Notes under the pieces: model-generated
The model's input: only the letters and a program-made list of their open reading frames with translations
Told to the model about the DNA's origin: nothing
The model's database searches: none
From: Epichloe hybrida
Lineage: Eukaryota > Ascomycota > Sordariomycetes > Hypocreales > Clavicipitaceae
Direction of reading: 5' to 3'
DNA: 64,000 bases
NCBI GenBank assembly: GCA_019022495.1
Contig: JAFEKR010000001.1
Location: forward strand, 4,960,001 to 5,024,000
Translations under genes and position numbers: made by a program
Shown: positions 59,656 through 64,000 of the stretch, piece by piece
Layout of the letters: the number at the start of each line of letters is the position of its first letter
How positions within the stretch are numbered: position 1 is the first letter of the stretch

Positions 59656-60575
59656 TAGTAATAAGCAGCAGAGTACATATCTTGGCGGGATTCCATCTCG
59701 AGTTGAACCCTCACTTTTTTTGCCGCGTTGAAGAATGGATGGTTTCCCTACCCCCCTGGTTAATTTTACAAATTTACATGCCCTAGTTTTTCCAACATGT
59801 CCCTTATTTCCTTCCTAATAGCCAATTGGCTTGATTCCCCCTGTCATGCAGAATAGCAAAACAATTCAGGGGTGTAGTGTGAAAGCTTTCCGTCGCCTCC
59901 GAAAAGTGTCATCATCACATGTGGGCTTGCTGGGGGCTCATAGTGAATCTGAATCTGCAGCAAAGCTTGTCTCGTATCCAAAGTGGAGCCTTTTGGCTTC
60001 CAATTGCTTCGTACTCCGTAATCCGTAAATGCCCACCAACTTGACTGGCTGAGTCCTGACTGGCTGTGAGTGTGAATTCGCGATGAGACACTGTGAGTCC
60101 CTGGCAGATGCAGCGACTCTTCACCGCCTACCCAATCGGGACCCAGAGGCTCCACCCTGGATACGAGGCCGAGATTTAATACGGAGTACGGAGTACCGCG
60201 TACATACGGATTGGATTACTGCGACCGTGGCTTGCTGACGTCCCGGCAGTTCTGCTGCACACCTCGGTCGTTTTCCGAACAAGTAATCCGTCCCCGTCAT
60301 ACCGGGGACGCGGGCTGTACAAAATCTTTCCTGGGAATAAGAAGAGAGAAGAAGACGCCACGCAGGAAAAATACATACATAGACGGTGCCCGCGAACTGT
60401 TATTTAAACCCCCCGACACGCCCTGCAATCCCACGTTTTATATATATATATATATATATCTGCCTGGCCTCCCCCGATCCCGACCCCCCTCAAACACATC
60501 TTTTTCCTTCCTTCCCTCATTCTCCGTCACGGCGCTCCGAGAAATAAGAAGCCCATTCACTCAACTCACTCCAAG
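59656..60575. other. Intergenic region with MITE copy 2 and promoter of the small GPI protein
   Basis: It contains MITE copy 2 (59,751-59,874), TACGGAGTA motifs at 60,010-60,020 and 60,180-60,197, and an (AT)n tract with TATA character at 60,438-60,460, about 120-140 bp before the next start codon. No coding is seen. Confidence 0.65.
59751..59874 (-). mobile_element. MITE copy 2 (TA-target type, 124 bp)
   Basis: Flanked by TA at 59,749-59,750 and 59,875-59,876. In reverse complement it starts CACCCCTGAATTGTTTTGC and ends AAATTAACCAGGGGGG. It shares termini and internal words (catgacaggggg, aagccaattggctatta, ctagggcatg) with copy 1 at 45,507-45,756, but has only half the length. Confidence 0.75.
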
Positions 60576-60898
60576 ATGAAGTTGACTGCCATTCTCGTCC
60601 TGGCTTCCGCCCTCGGTGCCCAGTGTGCTTCCACAACCAGCTCCTCCACGCACACCGCACCCGCAAATGCTACGTGAGTACCGCAAAGACCAACCCCGTG
60701 AGAAACTCGAGGCGAAAACACTCGACATTGACTGACACGGCATGATTGCCCAGAACCCCGGCCGCCACTCACTCCAGTACAAAGACCACCACTGGCGGGG
60801 CGTCGACGAAGACGTCAACGGCCGGCGTGCCACCCAATGCTGCCATTCCGGGAGTAGGCTTGGCCGCCATCCTGGCCATCGGGGCCTATGTGGTCTAG
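60576..60898 (+). CDS. Small secreted Ser/Thr-rich protein, probably GPI-anchored
   Basis: Two exons, 60576-60673 and 60754-60898 (80-nt intron), give 80 aa. MKLTAILVLASALGAQCAS is a signal peptide. The middle (residues about 19-58) is almost all Ser, Thr, Ala, Pro and Lys, suited to O-glycosylation. The C-terminus GVGLAAILAIGAYVV is a hydrophobic tail, preceded by small residues (NAAIPG), as in GPI-attachment signals. The mature peptide would be only about 35-40 residues. It is likely a cell-wall or plasma-membrane surface protein of unknown role. Confidence 0.8.
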
Positions 60899-61352
60899 TT
60901 GGGGGGTGCCTTGCGAAGCTTTCCTCTCCCAGGCTCTCTCGGTCTCGGAGGAAGTTGGAGAATGGACGGACCCCAAGGGACATGGTTGGATGGAATGAAT
61001 GTATAGGATGTCATCTCTCACGGACTCGCGCGGATCCCATGTACTTTTGTGTTGCGCGATTAGAGCCACAGAGTTCAGTTAAAAATGAGATGGTTACTCC
61101 GTGCTGACTACCAGTGTCCACCCAATGACTGACATTTGTCTGCTGGATGACGCCGAGCCAACCCTTTTCGTACCGAGTAATAGCAACATGTGTGTGTGTG
61201 TAGAATCCTCCGAGTGGCGGTACCTTTCGGCCAGGTTCCGTAGCCTTTTTTTTTTTTCATGTTCAGCCCACACACGTCCAAGTAGAAATCAGACTCGACG
61301 GCATGTTTTCCCTCGTTAACCACGCTACGTGCATTCTCCCAGTTTACCCCAA
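60899..61352. other. Intergenic region between convergent genes
   Basis: It holds the 3' ends of the small GPI protein and the flavin monooxygenase. A short (TG)n at about 61,188-61,200 and a T-run at about 61,246-61,257 are the only features seen. Confidence 0.55.
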
Positions 61353-62659
61353 TCAGTCCTCGTCATACGCGTACAAGCCCTCGTCCAACCCCTTGATCTG
61401 AAGCGCCAGCAGCCGCGAGTAATATCGACACAGCGCCATGTTGCCCCCGTGGTACCACAGGCCGGGGTGCCCGCTCCTCTGCCACATGGTGCGAAACTCG
61501 CCCTCCCCGTTCAGGCCCCAGACGTCATGGGCAACCCTTTCCGCGACGTCGTGCCCGAATATCCGCCTCGTCTGGCTCCTCATGCCCTCGTAGCCCGTCG
61601 CGAAGACGATCTCGTCGGCCTCGAGCTCGGACCCGTCAGAGAGCCGCACCCCGCGGGGCAGGATCTCGCTCACCTCCCGGCCCTGCGCGACCTTGATGCT
61701 CCCGTCGACGATGAGCCGCGACGCCCCGACGTCGATGTAGTACCCGCCCCCCCTCTGGAAGTACTTGAGGAACAGGCCCGAGCCGTCGGGCCCGTCGTCG
61801 GTCCTGAACCCGGCCCCCTCGAGACCCCGCAGGAGGTCACCGTCCATGTCCCGCTGGCGCCTCGCGACCTCGACCTGGACCGCCTTGAGCACGCTGCTCG
61901 GCGTGCCGTGGACCATGACGTCGGCGTCGTCGACGGGCGGGCCGTCCTCGGAGTAGAGGGCGCCCAGCGCCATCTCCGTCACGGCCCGCGACGAGACGAC
62001 GTGCGTGCTCGACCTCTGCACCATGGTCACGTCGTAGCCGCTCTCGAAAAAGTCCTGCGCGATGTCGTGGCCCGAGTTGCAGCTGCCGACCACCACGGCC
62101 TTGAGCCCCCGGTCCCGGTCGCCGAGCTCCCGCGCGCCCGGGAACTCGGACGAGTGGCAGATGCGGTGGCCGCAGAACGTCTCCGCGCCCGGGACCGCCG
62201 GCTGCTTCTTCTGCCCGGAGTGCCCCGTCGCCTGGATGACGTGGCGGGGTCGCAGGGTCCGCGTCTCGGTCGAGCCGTCGTCGTCGTCGTCGTCGTCGTC
62301 GAGCTCGCGCGTCACCGAGATGGTCCACGCGCGTCTGTCCTCGTCCCAGCGCGTCTCGACCGCCTCCGTCCTCGTCCACACGTTCAGCTCCATGGTGCCG
62401 GCGTAGGCCTCGAGCCAGTCTGCCAGCTTGTCCTTGGGCGTGAAGACGGGCCACTGCGGCGGGAAGCTCAGGTACGGCATGTGGTCGTACCATACCGGGT
62501 CGTGCAGCACGAGCTGACGGTAGCGGTTCCGCCAGTTGTCGCCGATGCGTCGGTTGCGGTCGATGACGAGGGCGTCTATTCCCAGCATCTTCAGCCGCAC
62601 GGCCGCAGTCAGTCCGGCTTGCCCGGCACCTTGCAAACAAAGGTCATGTTAGTTCTCAA

Positions 62660-62702
<43 letters not shown>

Positions 62703-63399
62703 TTTTTTGCTGGGTCATATAGATTGCGTCTCTCTCACCGAGGATGAGAACCCTGGGCTCCTTGCCGTCTTTGTACTCCCTGGCCAGTGATCTTTCATCG
62801 GCCCAGTTCCTCTGCCCTCCGTCGCTCACGCCGCCCAGGGGTCGTCTGTGAAAAGTGCCCTCCTCGTGGCCCCTCAGCTCGCGCAGGCTCGTGTACATGG
62901 TGAAGATCTTCCAGCCCCCGTCCTCGTGGGCCAGCCGCATCAGGCCCTCTCCTCTCCCTCGGACGGTCTCGACGCTCAGAAAGGCCTGGATGCCGAGCAC
63001 CCTGCCCTCGCCGTCGAGCGGCGCGGTTGCCGGTCGACGGGACGGCGAGCCATCATCCACGGCAATCTTCTGCAGCCGGAACCCATCCCTTGACCTGGAG
63101 CACGCCTGCAGAAACTCGGCAACCCGCGAGGGGCCTTGGACGGTCCGGAACTTCCACGAAAGCATCAGGTGGTCTCGCCAGTAGCCGCCTTTGGCGAACA
63201 AGCCGGCCGTGCAAGTGAAGGACGTGTCGTCTTCCAGCAGGCTGTCGTTGAGCCGGTCCACCACCGACCTCGCCTCGTGCGCGGCATCCACGTCGTCTCC
63301 GACGCTGGAGGGAGGTGGGAATTGTGCCAAGGGTATGTTGACGCTGCCAGGCAGGTATTGCGTGGTCGGCGGCATGCTGTCTGCCGAAGAAGCGGCCAT
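61353..63399 (-). CDS. Flavin-containing monooxygenase with N-terminal NTF2/SnoaL-like domain
   Basis: Two exons on the minus strand, 63399-62739 and 62629-61353, give 645 aa. Residues 1-215 form an NTF2/SnoaL-like alpha+beta region (WKFRTVQGPSRVAEFL; WKIFTMYTSLRELRGHEE). The rest is a flavin monooxygenase: FAD site LILGAGQAGLTAA (about 218-230), an FxGxxCHSSEF segment (372-383) like the FMO/YUCCA fingerprint, NADPH site VVVGSCNSGHDIA (about 399-411) and FATGYE near residue 560. A run of eight Asp (about 331-338) interrupts the FAD domain. It should oxygenate a soft nucleophile or act as a decarboxylating or Baeyer-Villiger-type enzyme on a small substrate. The intron holds a (GT)n microsatellite and a T-run. 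The start is the first ATG (MAASSADSMPP). Confidence 0.92.
62661..62709. repeat. (GT)n and T-run in the flavin monooxygenase intron
   Basis: About 19 GT dinucleotides are followed by a T-run within the single 109-nt intron, close to the branch and acceptor side when read on the minus strand. This would be a length-variable marker. Confidence 0.9.
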
Positions 63400-63790
63400 A
63401 ATATCAGCGCGGGAGTCGAGGTTCCTGAGCAAGGCTTGGGAAGAGTGAGTGAGTCTCGTGTCTTGAATCAATCGAAGTAGTCCGTCATCAAGTTGCAGAC
63501 CGTTGCAAGTTCCGGAGGCTCGGACTTATGGCTGCAAGTCGTGTGTCACGAGCGCCACGAGCGGGGTTCTTGCGTGATGCACTTGCATCGCATATACGGA
63601 CTATCATTGGCATTATATGTAGTCAACTTTAGATATAGGTATTAAAGTCATGAATATTAGCCACACCAAAGAAACAAGTGTGGTGGGTCGTTCTGACGGA
63701 TGCGCGTTTACATGTAGTTAGTTGTCCGTACATACAAGATGAGTACGAAATGAGTGCGAAATGCATTGAATCACGCCCCCCCCCCCCTCC

Positions 63791-64000
63791 TCATCTCGAC
63801 AAGAGCCTCTCTACACGCTTCCCCACTGTGGTGCTCCAGGCGTCCACCTTCCTATACCACCAGTGTGCCAGGTATATCGTCATGGTGAATAGGCCCGCCC
63901 ATCCGACCACGTAGCCTCCCGTTCGACCAAACCGCTCAAAGAGCCTCGGCATAACCCAGAACCCCAGGCCGTGGAGCAGCGGTCCGTGAACGAGATAGAT
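63791..64000 (-). CDS. Acyltransferase-3-type membrane protein, C-terminal end (partial)
   Basis: A 69-codon open end read from the window edge down to TGA at 63,793-63,791. It has IYLVHGPLLHGLGFWV (helix), then GGYVVGWAGLFTMTIYLAHWWY (helix) and a basic tail VDAWSTTVGKRVERLLSR. This is the typical C-terminus of fungal acyltransferase-3 (OatA/OAC-like) multi-pass proteins, which O-acylate sugars or secondary metabolites. The rest lies outside the window. The gap 63,400-63,790 has no supported gene and ends with a C-run. Confidence 0.75.
   Translation of the reverse strand: MYLVHGPLLHGLGFWVMPRLFERFGRTGGYVVGWAGLFTMTIYLAHWWYRKVDAWSTTVGKRVERLLSR

Noticed and set aside
61329..62747. Long open frame on the plus strand (over 450 codons)
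   Set aside because: Antisense shadow of the flavin monooxygenase. It is low-complexity and contains the translated (GT)n repeat.

Overview
The window is nuclear DNA of a filamentous ascomycete (Pezizomycotina, most likely a Sordariomycete of the Hypocreales type). The evidence is short GT-AG introns of 45-111 nt, the gene families present, and a first part shaped by repeat-induced point mutation (RIP). It is a two-compartment piece of genome.

Positions 1 to about 35,970 are very TA-rich and gene-free: a nest of dead LTR retrotransposons. An old minus-strand Copia copy (533-1220 plus 7835-8307) is split by a complete Copia element (1221-7834; 260-bp LTRs; target duplication CTAAG). A Gypsy chromovirus copy (A; 8409-10092 plus 24624 to about 28590) is split by a second, minus-strand Copia (C; 10093-24623; LTRs of 287/288 bp; target duplication CTAGG). 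That element is in turn split by a complete Gypsy (B; 15592-23414; LTRs of about 267 bp; target duplication CCTTT). Then come a tRNA-derived SINE-like element (about 28671-28797), a third Gypsy copy (D; 28809-31963) and a third Copia (E; 31964 to about 35,970), which lacks its 3' half. Frames are largely kept, but stop codons stand mainly where Gln or Trp codons would be and catalytic Asp has become Asn, as RIP predicts.

Positions from about 36,000 to 64,000 are GC-balanced gene space with ten genes. In order: a kinase-like protein (+); sterol C-5 desaturase ERG3 (+); glutamine synthetase (-); a seven-helix fungal rhodopsin-domain membrane protein (+); an intronless amidase (-); a secreted protein (+); a cytochrome P450 (+); an AYR1-like short-chain dehydrogenase (-); an MFS transporter of the phosphate/glycerophosphodiester type (+), which carries an in-frame TAG; a small probable GPI-anchored protein (+); a two-domain flavin monooxygenase (-); and the C-terminal end of an acyltransferase-3 protein (-) cut by the window edge (eleven full genes or partial ends besides the kinase-like one). 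All exon joins were worked out by hand and keep frame.

Small mobile or repeat sequences also lie between genes: a two-copy TA-target MITE family, a 193-bp inverted-repeat element, a solo Copia LTR with target duplication GAGAG, and a recurring TACGGAGTA motif. ERG3 and glutamine synthetase are primary metabolism. The P450, dehydrogenase, transporter, monooxygenase and acyltransferase are typical secondary-metabolite tailoring and export genes, but no backbone synthase is in the window, so a cluster is only a hypothesis. I found no clearly new biological system. The best leads are the RIP gradient at LTR outer edges, the nonsense codon in the transporter, and the small repeat families.
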